Part shown: piece after piece, positions 28,300 through 37,115 of the stretch | Layout of the letters: every line of letters starts with the position of its first letter | Position numbering within the stretch: position 1 is the first letter of the stretch | Program-made: the position numbers and the translations under genes | Notes under the pieces: generated by a model | Databases searched by the model: none | Seen by the model: only the letters and a program-made list of their open reading frames with translations | What the model was told of the DNA's origin: nothing | DNA from: Streptomyces sp. F001 | Lineage (GTDB): Bacteria; Actinomycetota; Actinomycetes; Streptomycetales; Streptomycetaceae | Reading direction: 5' to 3' | DNA length: 64,000 nucleotides | NCBI RefSeq assembly: GCF_004187715.1 | Contig: NZ_QZWF01000025.1 | Location: forward strand, 1 to 64,000

Positions 28300-28746
28300 T
28301 CAGCCTTTGGAGGGACGTGGGGCCCGCCGGTGCGCCCGCTCCTTCAGCTCCTCCTCGTCGACCAACGTGAGCATCGGCTGACCCGGCGCGCACAGCATGG
28401 TCACGACGAACTTGGTCGGTGCGTCCGACAGGGCGTTGCCGTCCTGGTAGTGGATCACGTCACCGCCTGGCTCCCAGAACGTCCCACCGGCCTCGACCAC
28501 ACGCTCCGGCTCACCCTCGATCTCGAACCGGAGCGCGCCGTCCATCACGTAGCCGAACGACGGGCCCGAGTGGCGGTGCGGAGGGAGCCCGGGGTGACCG
28601 GGAGGCCACTCGACAAGGATGGTCATTCCCGAACCACCTTCGGGGAAGAAGGGCGGAGTGACGTCTTGCAGCAACTGGACTTCGGGCGGCAACGAGATTT
28701 CGGGCCTCTCGTCGGCGGTCCCGTGCGCTGGGTTCTTCTCTGACAT
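28300..28746 (-). CDS. cupin-domain protein
   Basis: A 148-residue cytosolic single-domain cupin. Metal-binding motif 1 is PHRHSGPSFGYVMDG and motif 2 is GGTFWEPGGDVIHYQ; motif 2 keeps the His. It could be an enzyme or a binding protein; the substrate is unknown. ATG at 28746 has GGAGGTG ideally spaced upstream. Confidence 0.85.
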   Translation of the reverse strand: MSEKNPAHGTADERPEISLPPEVQLLQDVTPPFFPEGGSGMTILVEWPPGHPGLPPHRHSGPSFGYVMDGALRFEIEGEPERVVEAGGTFWEPGGDVIHYQDGNALSDAPTKFVVTMLCAPGQPMLTLVDEEELKERAHRRAPRPSKG

Positions 28747-29090
28747 GCACCACACCTCCGTGACCTTGCCTGAAATGGACGATCTTGCGTCGGCCACGGC
28801 TTTCTCGACCAGTGAACCGATCCACTCGTTCGGCGGTGACCGAGTTCGTCGGTTCCGGGCTCACGCAACTTGCTCCATCATGAGGACCACAGCCCGCATC
28901 CGTGACACACCGTGCGCCTTCTGCCTCGCTCAGATAGTCCCGAGACCACTCTGCCTCCCGTCGGCGGCAGCCACCATCCGGGAGCCGGCGGCATCGAGAA
29001 CGCATCGCACCATGTCATCGGCGGGCACCTGGCAGCGACGGCGGCGTTTCACCAGGTTGCCTCCTCTACGGATAAGGACAGCCGCCAATG
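28747..29090. other. no gene seen
   Basis: About 340 bp with no supported coding frame, repeat or stem-loop beyond the cupin promoter. Confidence 0.5.
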
Positions 29091-29476
29091 CAGCGGGACG
29101 GAGGCGGCATCGGTGACCGGGGGTGCCGGCGGAGCTGGTCTTCGACCGGCAGGAGTCCGGGGAGTGCACCAACAGGGTCCTCTTCCCTGCCCTTCTGCCC
29201 GAGAGGAAGGGGCGGCCGGTACCGGAGCATCGTGATCCCGGTTCCCAGGTTTGCGATGTGTGCGGTGAGACAGCGGCGGGCGAGCGCCAACTGGTCGTGT
29301 GTGGCCTTGGTGACGACGGCTATGTGCCCGAGGTCGCCGCCCGCGCCTGTCTCCGGGACTTGCCCGGCGCCGAGCTGCAGCTGCTTGACCGCGGCGGACA
29401 CTGGCTCCTGGAGACGCATCTGGACAAGGTCGTCGCCCTGTTCCGCGATTTTCTCGGCCGGGTGCACGCCGCTTGA
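29091..29476 (+). pseudogene. alpha/beta hydrolase, C-terminal fragment
   Basis: The last 60 codons read like the end of an alpha/beta hydrolase: DDGYVPEVAARACLRD, then LLDRGGHWLLETH with the catalytic His, and VVALFRDFLGRV. The nucleophile region and start are absent, and the upstream part is scrambled. Confidence 0.55.
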
Positions 29477-29635
29477 GTGCCCCCGCCCTGAGCCCGCACC
29501 GGCCGATGGGACCACGAACACCCCAGTTGCGCGACGCCCTGACCGGCGCAGGGCACACCGTCACTGACCGCGCTGCTGGTGCCCCCTTCGCTGCGCTGGC
29601 CCTCGACTTCGGCTACCTGCCAGGCGAGATCTGGA

Positions 29636-30028
29636 TCAGCGACCCTGACGGCCACCTCCCGCACAGCGGGGGAAGCTCATGGCGGTTCTTGCCGAGTTGA
29701 ATGTGCCGGTGACGCGCACCGGCTCGCCCGCGTCGAGCACCGCCGTAAAGCTGAACGGCTTGAAGCCTGGGGCGTCGTGGTCCCGGTCCCGATGGAACGC
29801 AAAATCCAGCTCAGCGCCGATGACCTGCCCCGTGCGCAAGTCCTGCTCCAGGACGCACCTCGCCAACTCGCCGACTCCCAGCGAGGAGAGCGCCTCGGCC
29901 AGTTCTGTGGCGAGCACGTAGGGCAACGCTGCCTCGGGCTCGCTCCTGCGGGCAGCCCGCGCCCGCGCGGACTCCGTCCGCTGCTCGCCAAGGAGAGACT
30001 GAACCTGGTCCTGGTGCAGGAAGTACAC
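29636..30028 (-). CDS. hypothetical protein, doubtful
   Basis: A 130-residue frame directly upstream of the DHFR-like gene's 3' end. It starts MYFLHQDQVQSLLGEQ, resembling small Arg/Glu-rich actinobacterial proteins of unknown role, then loses character; the second half may be out of frame. It could be a decayed gene. Confidence 0.3.
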   Translation of the reverse strand: MYFLHQDQVQSLLGEQRTESARARAARRSEPEAALPYVLATELAEALSSLGVGELARCVLEQDLRTGQVIGAELDFAFHRDRDHDAPGFKPFSFTAVLDAGEPVRVTGTFNSARTAMSFPRCAGGGRQGR

Positions 30029-30634
30029 CTAGTAGCTGTCGTAGCTGGGCTTACCGTTCGGCCGGTAGACGCCGACGATGGTGCCGCCCTTCGTCGTCGA
30101 GACGCTGACCGGCTCCAGCGCAGTGGGGATCGCTCCGTCGGCGAACAGCCGCTTGCCGGTGCCGATGATCACCGGATGGATGGTCAACCGGTACTCGTCG
30201 ACGAGGCCGTGCTGCATGAGGGTCTGGGCGAGGTCGCCGCTGCCGACGACGTTGATGTTCCCGCCGTCGGACGCCTTCAGCTTGCGTACGGCATCGACGA
30301 AGTCGCCCTCCAGGAGCGTGGAGTTCTGCCACTCGACGGACGTCAGGGTCCGAGACGCCACGTACTTGTGCATGCTGTTCATCCGATTGGTGAACGGGTT
30401 GCCGGGATCGGCGGTCGGCCAGTACGACGCGAAGATCTCGTACGTCTTGCGGCCGAGCAGCATCGCGTCGGAGGGCTCGTACCAACCGGAGATGGCCGTG
30501 CCGACCTCGTCGTCGGCCACCGGTTTCTGCCAGCCGCCGTGCTCGAAGCCGCTCTCAGCGTCCTCGTCCGGACCACCCGGCGCCTGCATGACGCCGTCCA
30601 GCGTCAGGAACGTGCAAACGATGATCTCGCGCAT
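30029..30634 (-). CDS. dihydrofolate reductase-family protein
   Basis: A 201-residue member of the RibD_C/DHFR-like reductase family: VCTFLTLDGVMQAPGG at the start, LLGRKTYEIFASYWP near residue 60, NVVGSGDLAQTLMQHGLVDEYRL near 130, TTKGGTIVGVYRP at the end. Likely NADPH-dependent; the substrate is unknown (these are usually not true folate reductases). ATG at 30634 follows AAGGGAG. No gene is convincing in the 285 bp upstream. Confidence 0.87.
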   Translation of the reverse strand: MREIIVCTFLTLDGVMQAPGGPDEDAESGFEHGGWQKPVADDEVGTAISGWYEPSDAMLLGRKTYEIFASYWPTADPGNPFTNRMNSMHKYVASRTLTSVEWQNSTLLEGDFVDAVRKLKASDGGNINVVGSGDLAQTLMQHGLVDEYRLTIHPVIIGTGKRLFADGAIPTALEPVSVSTTKGGTIVGVYRPNGKPSYDSY

Positions 30635-30919
30635 GGTGCGCTCCCTTCGTCGACGGGTAGACCGCACAACCGCCGCAAACTCATCGGCGGAACTTCCGCG
30701 GCCGACCTCGATCGTGTGTGGAGCGAGCTGAGGTGTGCGCGATTTCGATGGCCCTGGGAGTGCCGGGGGTGAGGGAGTCGCCAGGAGAGGCCGCTGGCGC
30801 AGGCGATCCCCCTGCCAGGGCAAAGACGACGGCGCACACGGAGCGCGCGGTGTCCAGCGGCTCCTGCGTGCCGGCCACCACGCAGGCGAAGCCGGTGCCC
30901 TGCGAACCGGCGCACCGCG

Positions 30920-31408
30920 TCATTCCGAAGGAATGCGAAACTCGAATTCGGGACGGTCCCACGGCACGGCGGGCGGGTTCGCGAGCGCGGTCCCGATCCG
31001 CACTGCACCGACGCGGTGGTAGAAGTCCTCGGTGGGAAGATGCGACACGACCTTGACACGGTCCAGCCCGGCGGCACGGGCCTCGGACTGCATGTGCGCG
31101 ACGAGCAGCCGTCCAATACCCCGCCCTTGCGCTTCGTCGGCAACGAACAGCAGGTCGAGCTCCGGTGGAGCGAGGACGAGCGAGTAGAACCCCAGGACCC
31201 GGCCTCCATGCTCGTCGGCGCCGACGGCCACAAAGGCGCGGTGGGCCTCGATGTAGTCAGGACCGACCCGGTAGCCCGCGACTGCGGCTGCGTACTTACC
31301 CTTGTAGGCGCCTGAGCCACGCACGAGCCGCGTGAGCCGTTTGGCATCCCGCGCGACGGCCCTCCGTATCGTGATCGGCTGGCTGATCGGGGAAGTGCGT
31401 GAACTCAT
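30920..31408 (-). CDS. GNAT-family N-acetyltransferase
   Basis: A 162-residue acetyltransferase. Acetyl-CoA motif A is LLFVADEAQGRGIGRLLVAH (the Q/RxxGxG/A loop is QGRGIG), followed by VVSHLPTEDFYHRVGA in motif B. It resembles toxin- or small-molecule-type GNATs with YRVGPDYIE near residue 50. The frame is open far upstream on the minus strand, through a broken membrane-protein gene, but the family starts at ATG 31408. Confidence 0.85.
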   Translation of the reverse strand: MSSRTSPISQPITIRRAVARDAKRLTRLVRGSGAYKGKYAAAVAGYRVGPDYIEAHRAFVAVGADEHGGRVLGFYSLVLAPPELDLLFVADEAQGRGIGRLLVAHMQSEARAAGLDRVKVVSHLPTEDFYHRVGAVRIGTALANPPAVPWDRPEFEFRIPSE

Positions 31409-31516
31409 CGGGAGAGTATTTCGCACCGCGGCGTGCCGTCGTGCGGCGGGTCGGCTGCTCGGGCAGGCGCTCCTGCACCGCTCCCGGGAACCGCTCGTGC
31501 GAGCGCAACCGATCTC

Positions 31517-31558
31517 ACGCCGAAGCCGCGCCGGAGCGCTCCGGTGCGGCTTCGGCGT
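31517..31558. terminator. 42-bp palindrome upstream of the GNAT gene
   Basis: ACGCCGAAGCCGC and CCGGAGC fold onto their complements with a single mismatch. It insulates the GNAT gene from the broken genes to its right. Confidence 0.7.
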
Positions 31559-31580
31559 CTCACGGCTCCGCGCGGAGGTC

Positions 31581-31604
31581 CCCGTCGGAACGGCTTCCGA
31601 CGGG
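31581..31604. terminator. 10-bp stem with 4-nt loop
   Basis: CCCGTCGGAA-CGGC-TTCCGACGGG. Perfect stem next to the larger palindrome. Confidence 0.65.
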
Positions 31605-31620
31605 CCTCGCCGTGTCACTG

Positions 31621-31690
31621 CCCCTATGACGGGGGTTGCGACTGCACAGGTCTGACCAGGTGGAAGATCTCCCGGGCCGCGTAGCGTTTG
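31621..31690 (-). mobile_element. IS110-family transposase C-terminal stub
   Basis: The minus strand encodes CRKRYAAREIFHLVRPVQ, the characteristic end of IS110-family transposases. The DNA is closely similar to 13621-13680. Only the end remains; the rest is replaced by the broken membrane-protein gene. Confidence 0.65.
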
Positions 31691-32172
31691 CGGCAGTTGC
31701 CCCTTCGGGTCGTACACAACGGCGATCGCGTCTCCCGGCCGGGTGGTCCGGCCACAGCCCCGCCAGATACGGACCTGGAGGGGGATGCCGTCGTGGTCAG
31801 CCACTGAACAGAAGTAGCGGCCACGCCCAGTGACCGTCTCCTGCGCACCCTCGACCGACGTCACCACCACGGACTGCACCCGCCCCCGCTCCGCAAGGAC
31901 CACACCCACAGCGGCCTGGGGTGCCTGTAGCGCGAGGAACACACCGAGGACAGCGACCGTGCCGATCAGCGCCCACCCGGCGCGTACGGCGAACAGATAG
32001 AGGGCGAGCACGGCGACGCACACCAGCCCCGCCTCGCCACTGCCGAGCGTGGTAATCCCGGTCCAGGCACCCACGAGCGCGGTGCCGACGATCGTCGCGG
32101 CCAGGAGCCCCCTTGCAGCCAGAGCAGCGGCCCGCCGACCACGGCGAGGGCTATGGACCACCAAATGTTCAC
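31691..32172 (-). pseudogene. broken paralogue of the 34918 membrane protein
   Basis: The minus strand encodes a protein clearly related to the one at 34918-35628: both share TLGSGEAGLV/TLASGEAGLV, RVQSVVVTSVE/QVQSVVVTSVE, YFCSVADHDG/YLCSVADSDG and RIWRGCGRTTRPGDA/RIWRGCRQSTRPGDA. A one-base loss near 32118 shifts the frame after WLQG, and the C-terminal membrane part is cut off by the IS110 stub. Confidence 0.8.
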
Positions 32173-32179
32173 GGGCGGC

Positions 32180-32463
32180 GTCCTTCTCCTTCGAGGGCGG
32201 GCAGCGGACCGGGCCGCGCCCCGTGCTGCTGTTGGTGTCGGGGTTCGTGTCTTCAGCGAGGGCGGCGGCCTCGAACGCCTTCATAGCGATGCGGGCGCGC
32301 TCCAGCTCGGCGCGGACCTCGGTACCGATCGGCGCGGCAAAATAGTCCCGGGCCGCGATCTTGGAGACCCACGCCTCGAAGCGAGCCAGGTCGGCCTCGG
32401 ACTCCTCCACCTCGGCGAAGGTCGTGCGCGCAGTGTTCAGGTCGTCTCGGCCGTCGTACGGGC
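32180..32463 (-). pseudogene. chrB: ChrB-like chromate-resistance protein, fragment
   Basis: About 70 codons read YDGRDDLNTARTTFAEVEE, then LARFEAWVSKIAARDYFAAP and RAELERARIAMKAFEAA, matching the C-terminal half of the ChrB N-terminal domain. Start and DNA-binding region are missing. Confidence 0.6.
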
Positions 32464-32464
32464 G

Positions 32465-32965
32465 TCAGTCTCCACGCTCCGCGCTGTCGAGGCGGACGAA
32501 GGGAATGGCTTGTCCCACCTCGCGGAAGGACGCCGTGCTTCCGTCCACGGGAAAGCCCATGAAGGCACACAGGCGGCGGGCAGTGCGCGGATGGCGCAGG
32601 GCGTAGCGCGCCATGAGCTCGGCCCCCTCGTCCGGCGGGAGGAAGTGCGCGGTCACGGCATGGTGGCGATTGCCGAACTGAATCACGGTCTTCGGCTGGT
32701 GTCGCAGGTTGCGGTACCAGTCGGCCCCCGAGCCGAACCCGGAGGCCACGGTCCAGCTGCCGTCGGCCGGTTCGTATGCCACGACTTCCAGCACGACCTG
32801 CCGGTCGAGTCCCGTGACGCGGCCGGTGTGGTGCAGCAGGAGCAGCCGCCCAGCGAAGAGTGGCCCCAGTCCGGCGCGGAAAAGAACGATGGGCAGCCGT
32901 GCCGCGAGACGCCGCCGGCCCGTCGGTGTCCGGCGGTATCCGTGGGTCGTGTCCCGCTGCGTCAT
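32465..32965 (-). CDS. F420-type (DDN-like) nitroreductase-family protein
   Basis: A 166-residue deazaflavin-dependent oxidoreductase of the actinobacterial DDN/FDOR family: LLLLHHTGRVTGLDR, ASGFGSGADWYRNLRHQP, then VTAHFLPPDEGAELM. Such proteins use F420H2 to reduce quinones or xenobiotics. The length is typical. ATG at 32965. Confidence 0.87.
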   Translation of the reverse strand: MTQRDTTHGYRRTPTGRRRLAARLPIVLFRAGLGPLFAGRLLLLHHTGRVTGLDRQVVLEVVAYEPADGSWTVASGFGSGADWYRNLRHQPKTVIQFGNRHHAVTAHFLPPDEGAELMARYALRHPRTARRLCAFMGFPVDGSTASFREVGQAIPFVRLDSAERGD

Positions 32966-33051
32966 GGCCGTACTCCGGACGTCGGGGTATGTCGGGCCCG
33001 GCCTCGATTGGGTAAAGGGCCGGACGGGGGCTGCTTACGCCGAGGCGATCT

Positions 33052-33064
33052 TTGCATAGTCTAA
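33052..33064. promoter_or_regulatory. TTGCATA-type site 1 (PP2C gene)
   Basis: TTGCATAGTCTAA, the most degenerate of three related 13-mers; 69 bp before the PP2C start, overlapping its probable promoter. Confidence 0.5.
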
Positions 33065-33132
33065 ATGTGAGGGAAGGGTGTCGGCATCCAGGAAGGCGAT
33101 TCCGGTGCCCTTAAAGCGTGGGGGAGTGCGCC

Positions 33133-34233
33133 ATGACCGGAAAAAGGCCGCGGGCCGGTCTCGCGTTGCTGTCCTGGATGCCGGTTGTGGTGATGAGCGT
33201 GGTGGCGGTCGCGGACATCGTCGCCGGACCGGGCGTGGGGCTGCTGCCGCTGGTGTCGCTGGGGCCGGCGTTCGCGGGCCTGGTCGGGGGCTGGCGTCGC
33301 ACGGCGGTGATCGGCGGGGCGGCGCTGCTGCTGTGCGTCGGGCTCGGTCTGTACGACGGGCTCTTCGAGTCCCGCCGGGGGTACACCGCCATGGCGTCGG
33401 TCGCCGGTGTGACCGGTGTGGGCATCGCGGCCGCGGTGATGCGCTCGGGCCGGGAGGCGGAACTGGCCAGTGTGCGGTCGATCGCGGAGGTCGCGCAGCG
33501 GGTGCTGCTGCGCCCGGTGCCGCTGACCGCGGGACCGCTGCAGGCGGCGGTGTCGTACACCTCGGCGGTCGCGGAGGCACGCATCGGAGGTGATCTGTAC
33601 GAGGTGGTCGCCTCGCCGCACGGAGTCCGGGTCATCGTCGGGGACGTGCAGGGCAAGGGGCTGGCGGCCGTGGAGACGGCGGCCGTCGTGCTCGGTGCGT
33701 TCCGGGAGGCGGCGCACGACGAGCCGGACCTGGTGGGGCTGGGCGAGCGGCTGGAACGCAGTGTGGCCCGGGAGCTGGAGGGGGAGAAGTTCGTGACCGC
33801 GATCCTCGCCGAGGTCGGTGCGGAGCAGGAGGTCGTCTTGTTGAACTACGGTCATCCGGCCCCGATGGTCGTACGGTGTGACGGCGTCCCCGTGTTCGCC
33901 CAGCCGCCCGCCTACGCGCTGCCGCTGGGCCTGGGTGCCCATGGGGGTGAGGGGCCGAAACCCCATCGGGTCTCGTTCGCGCCGGGGGAGCAGTTGCTGC
34001 TGTACACCGACGGTGTCACGGAGGCCCGCGACCGGCGCGGCGGCTTCTATCCGCTCGCCGAGCGGGCGCACCTGCTCAAGGACCCGGACGCGCACGCCGC
34101 CCTGGCGACGCTCCGCGAGGACGTCGTGCGGCATGCCGCCGGACCGCCGCACGACGACGCGGCGATGCTCCTGCTGCGCTATCACGGTCACGGAGATGGT
34201 CATGGACAGGAAAAAACTGGGCCGGTCGGCTGA
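33133..34233 (+). CDS. membrane-anchored PP2C (SpoIIE-type) phosphatase
   Basis: A 366-residue protein with three N-terminal helices (about 10-100) and a cytosolic SpoIIE/RsbU-type phosphatase domain (about 140-355). Metal-binding motifs are ARIGGDLYEVV, VGDVQGKGL, LLYTDGVTEARD and PPHDDAAML. Such enzymes dephosphorylate STAS-type anti-anti-sigma proteins to trigger stress responses; STAS proteins at 45803 and 52467 are possible partners but not adjacent. ATG 33133 is chosen over the earlier start at 33118. MarR follows 34 bp downstream. Confidence 0.9.
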   Translation: MTGKRPRAGLALLSWMPVVVMSVVAVADIVAGPGVGLLPLVSLGPAFAGLVGGWRRTAVIGGAALLLCVGLGLYDGLFESRRGYTAMASVAGVTGVGIAAAVMRSGREAELASVRSIAEVAQRVLLRPVPLTAGPLQAAVSYTSAVAEARIGGDLYEVVASPHGVRVIVGDVQGKGLAAVETAAVVLGAFREAAHDEPDLVGLGERLERSVARELEGEKFVTAILAEVGAEQEVVLLNYGHPAPMVVRCDGVPVFAQPPAYALPLGLGAHGGEGPKPHRVSFAPGEQLLLYTDGVTEARDRRGGFYPLAERAHLLKDPDAHAALATLREDVVRHAAGPPHDDAAMLLLRYHGHGDGHGQEKTGPVG

Positions 34234-34267
34234 GTGCCAAGACCCCTGGGCGCGATAGAAAGAGACC

Positions 34268-34804
34268 ATGGCGGAACGCGAGGACCCCGCGAGGGGCGTG
34301 GACGACGTGGATGCGGTCACCCAGGCGGTACTGACCGCGTCACGGCTGCTGGTCGCGGTCTCCGCCCGCTCGCTCGCCCAGGTCGAGGAACGGGTCACCC
34401 TCCCGCAGTTCCGCATGCTGGTGGTGCTGTCCACGCGCGGAGCCACCAAGCTGGTGGCGCTCGCCGACCTGCTCCAGGTGGCGCCCTCGACGGCGATGCG
34501 GATGGTCGACCGGCTGATCGCGGCCGGGCTGGCCGACCGGCAGACCAACCCGGACAACCGACGCGAGACCCTCCTGAAGCTCACCGAGGAAGGACGGCGC
34601 ACCGTCGCTGACGTCACCGCGCGACGGCGGAGCGAGATCGCCGCGATCGTCGAACGCCTGGACCCGCACCAGCGCGCGGCGCTCGTCGAGGCGCTCACGG
34701 CCTTCAACGAGGCGGGTGGTGAGCCCCTTGCACCTGCCCCAGGGGATCCGGGTCCGCATCCCCTGGGCTGGGAGGACACCCCGGCCGTGCGACACAGGGA
34801 GTGA
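34268..34804 (+). CDS. MarR-family regulator
   Basis: A 178-residue winged-helix repressor. Helix-turn-helix at about 70-95 (KLVALADLLQVAPSTAMRMVDRLIAAGL), wing DNRRETLLKLTEEGRR. Probably co-transcribed with the PP2C gene. Palindromes of the kind MarR proteins bind, TTGCATA-AT-TGCAA-like, lie before the PP2C gene, directly after this gene, and at 35676, which suggests autoregulation and a local regulon. Confidence 0.9.
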   Translation: MAEREDPARGVDDVDAVTQAVLTASRLLVAVSARSLAQVEERVTLPQFRMLVVLSTRGATKLVALADLLQVAPSTAMRMVDRLIAAGLADRQTNPDNRRETLLKLTEEGRRTVADVTARRRSEIAAIVERLDPHQRAALVEALTAFNEAGGEPLAPAPGDPGPHPLGWEDTPAVRHRE

Positions 34805-34845
34805 GGACCCCACGCCCGGTGCGGGCTTCCTGCCCCCGGTGAATT

Positions 34846-34858
34846 TTGCATAATGCAA
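34846..34858. promoter_or_regulatory. TTGCATA-type site 2 (membrane-protein gene)
   Basis: TTGCATAATGCAA, a perfect 13-bp palindrome, 60 bp before the 34918 start and 42 bp after the marR stop. The best copy of the three. Confidence 0.65.
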
Positions 34859-34917
34859 GGGATGCGGAGGTCGGGGCTGCCGACCTGGACCCATGGACCA
34901 TGCCAGGGAGGGAGCTC

Positions 34918-35628
34918 ATGCGCCGGCCGTGTCGGCGACCACCCGTGGCGGAAGTCCGGCTGGCCGCTCACCTGAGAGCGACCTTGTGGGGACCGGCCGA
35001 GTTCATCGGGCCGCCTCCTTGGTGGCTGGTCGGAGAGGGGCTGCTGGCCGGTGTCCTGGGCGCGGGCCTGATCGTCGGGGCCGGCGCCATGGGGGTGTGG
35101 ACCGGGACGCCGACCCTTGCCAGTGGCGAGGCCGGGCTGGTCCTCGCCGCCGCTCTCGCCCTGTACCTGCTGATCACCGGCGCCGGACGCGCGCTCGTGG
35201 GCGTCGTTGCCGTACTGGGTGTCTGCCTTGCTCTGCTGGTACCGCAGGTAGCGGCTGGAGCGGTGCTGGCACACCGCGGTCAGGTGCAGTCGGTCGTGGT
35301 GACCTCGGTCGAGGCCGGCCCGGGGTCAGGCCGGGGCCACGGCCGCTACCTGTGTTCCGTGGCCGACAGCGACGGGGCTCCGCTCCGGACGCGCATCTGG
35401 CGGGGCTGTCGCCAGTCGACCCGGCCCGGTGACGCGCTGACGGTGGTGTTCGACCCTGAAGGGCACGTGCCGCCGCGTGGTCTTGCCGCCCCGGGGACCG
35501 AGCGCGCGGCCCTGATCGGCGCCGGCACACTGGCGCTGGCGCTGGCCGCCGGGAGTGTGATCGCGGTCGTACGCTCCTTCCGGCTCGGGCCGGTCCGAAC
35601 GTCGACGTCCCAGCGCAAAACCGGCTGA
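34918..35628 (+). CDS. membrane protein of unknown function
   Basis: A 236-residue protein with three N-terminal helices (about 38-115), an exported or cytosolic beta-rich domain (about 115-190: QVQSVVVTSVE, YLCSVADSDG, RPGDALTVVFDPEG) and one C-terminal helix (about 195-215). I recognise no family. ATG 34918 is chosen for its GGGAGGGAG site. A broken paralogue lies at 31691-32172, so the family has duplicated here. A probable MarR target. Confidence 0.7.
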   Translation: MRRPCRRPPVAEVRLAAHLRATLWGPAEFIGPPPWWLVGEGLLAGVLGAGLIVGAGAMGVWTGTPTLASGEAGLVLAAALALYLLITGAGRALVGVVAVLGVCLALLVPQVAAGAVLAHRGQVQSVVVTSVEAGPGSGRGHGRYLCSVADSDGAPLRTRIWRGCRQSTRPGDALTVVFDPEGHVPPRGLAAPGTERAALIGAGTLALALAAGSVIAVVRSFRLGPVRTSTSQRKTG

Positions 35629-35675
35629 TCAGGGCAATTGGGCTCCCGCCCTCGGGGTGGGCGAAGCCCGAAGCT

Positions 35676-35688
35676 TTGCATAGAGCAA
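35676..35688. promoter_or_regulatory. TTGCATA-type site 3
   Basis: TTGCATAGAGCAA, 11 of 13 positions palindromic. No convincing gene starts next to it; the nearest is DUF2180 at 36087. Confidence 0.5.
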
Positions 35689-36086
35689 GCGTCTAGGGGT
35701 ACTCGTGAAACTCCTCCTCAGCTTCCCGATGCCGATGGGGGTTCCTCCGCTGGCTGGAGGTGGACGAGATGCACGGCTTAAGGAAAAACCGACCGGAGCC
35801 GAGCGGGCTTGCGCCGACATCGAGCGGCATCTGATCCGCGGCAATCCCCAGCCCAGCACACCGAGCGGCTCGACGCGCTCTTCGCCGAATCCCGCGCGTG
35901 CCGCAGGCGCGGCGGTACGACTGAGCGGAGATCGCTGTTGTCGGGGTCCTCGCGTCGTTCAGGCTCCGGACTGCCTCGGCATCCGGACTGCCTCGGCACG
36001 GGCCATGCACGGTCACGCCGCCCGTGGCGGACTTGGCCGGCCGATCGGCAAGACCGGTGGGAGAGATTGATGGAAGGGAAGGCGTC
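35689..36086. other. no convincing gene
   Basis: About 400 bp downstream of site 3. Several frames are open but none has a family match or a good ribosome-binding site; it may be a decayed gene or a long leader of the DUF2180 gene. Confidence 0.4.
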
Positions 36087-36293
36087 ATGAACTGCTTCGA
36101 CTGCCTTGCCCTGGAGCGCGTTTCCACCGCGGTGGCCATCTGCCGCTCCTGCGGTGCCGCTCTCTGCTCGGAGCATGTACGGGATGAAACGAAAATGATC
36201 ACACAACTCGTGGGCATGGGAAAGGCCACACATGAGCCTGCGGCACGAGAAATCTTGTGCGGGGTCTGCTCTCATGCCGTGCACGAGGACTGA
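36087..36293 (+). CDS. DUF2180 zinc-finger-like small protein
   Basis: A 68-residue protein with Cys/His pairs spaced like a B-box/zinc ribbon: MNCFDC, ICRSCGAALCSEH, ILCGVCSHAVH. This matches DUF2180 as I know it from archaea and actinobacteria. Role unknown. ATG 36087 follows AAGGGAAGG. Confidence 0.8.
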   Translation: MNCFDCLALERVSTAVAICRSCGAALCSEHVRDETKMITQLVGMGKATHEPAAREILCGVCSHAVHED

Positions 36294-36427
36294 TGGGCGC
36301 GGTGGCAGACGCGTCGACCAGCGCAACGCGTGCACAGCATGGTCGGGACGGGGCCTGGTCGGTGCCCCGTCCCGCTGTATCGGCTCGGACGGAGGACCGC
36401 CTGCCCTTCAGTCCGCAGGAGATGGCG

Positions 36428-36560
36428 ATGAACGGCTCGGTACAGATGTGACGAGTTCTGGGGGTGCCGCTGCCATCACTGGACGGTGCCCCTGCTCGTC
36501 GTTCTCTTCGGGTACAGCCTGGGCAGCCAGACGCTCCCCGCCTGGACTCCGGTTGTCCAG
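36428..36560 (+). pseudogene. 5' fragment of a site-2 protease gene
   Basis: Aligns codon by codon with the start of the intact gene at 44501: ATGAAC..., then RVLGVPL, then HWTVPLLVVLFGYSLGS and TLPAW. The Gly codon at position 8 has become TGA. Homology stops near 36560. Confidence 0.75.
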
Positions 36561-37115
36561 CGGGGTGCGCGATCCCCACGACGTCGTGAACCGTACGCCT
36601 TCCCAAGGGTGGCCTGGGCGCGCTGCGGTGAGGAGTTCAATTCGTCCTCGTCGCCGCGGCCGTATACGCCTCCGACCTGTTCCCCCTGCCCCAGCCCCCG
36701 GGGAGACGGAAGCGCGTGCAGTTCAGGTGGTGGGCGCCCGTATGGGGGCCACGAGAGGCTGGGAGGGCAGGACACCGGGCCGTTGCCCGCGTCGACGCCA
36801 TGGCGAGGAGAGCGCAGCCCGATGTCCGGGCCGGTCGTGGCAGTGGACGACTCCCCCTCCGCGCCGGCCGCCGTAGAGGCGATCTCGATCAGCCGGTCGG
36901 TCTCGGGGCGGGGGTGCGGCGCCCTGCGCAGGTTCGTGCCCTCCGCTCGGTCGAGCCGGGCCACAGCAGGAACGCCAGGTGCTTACGCGGCTGCCGCACG
37001 TCGCGGTGCAACAACAGGTAGGTGAGCAGCAACTCCGAGCAAGTGGAGTTCAGCGGTCCGAACCGCCACAGGAGCGGGGCTCAGGCTCATTTGGTGACCG
37101 CTCAGCCGGCCGACG
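36561..37115. other. decayed region with a possible Usp fragment
   Basis: No intact gene. From 36822 the plus strand reads MSGPVVAVDDSPSAPAAVE, resembling the start of a universal stress protein, then loses similarity. The rest is unassigned. Confidence 0.4.

Noticed and set aside
30920..32410. Single 496-codon protein joining ChrB-like, membrane and GNAT parts
   Set aside because: The parts are a ChrB fragment, a truncated membrane protein and a complete GNAT with its own ATG; an IS110 stub and two stem-loops lie between. The open frame is chance read-through.
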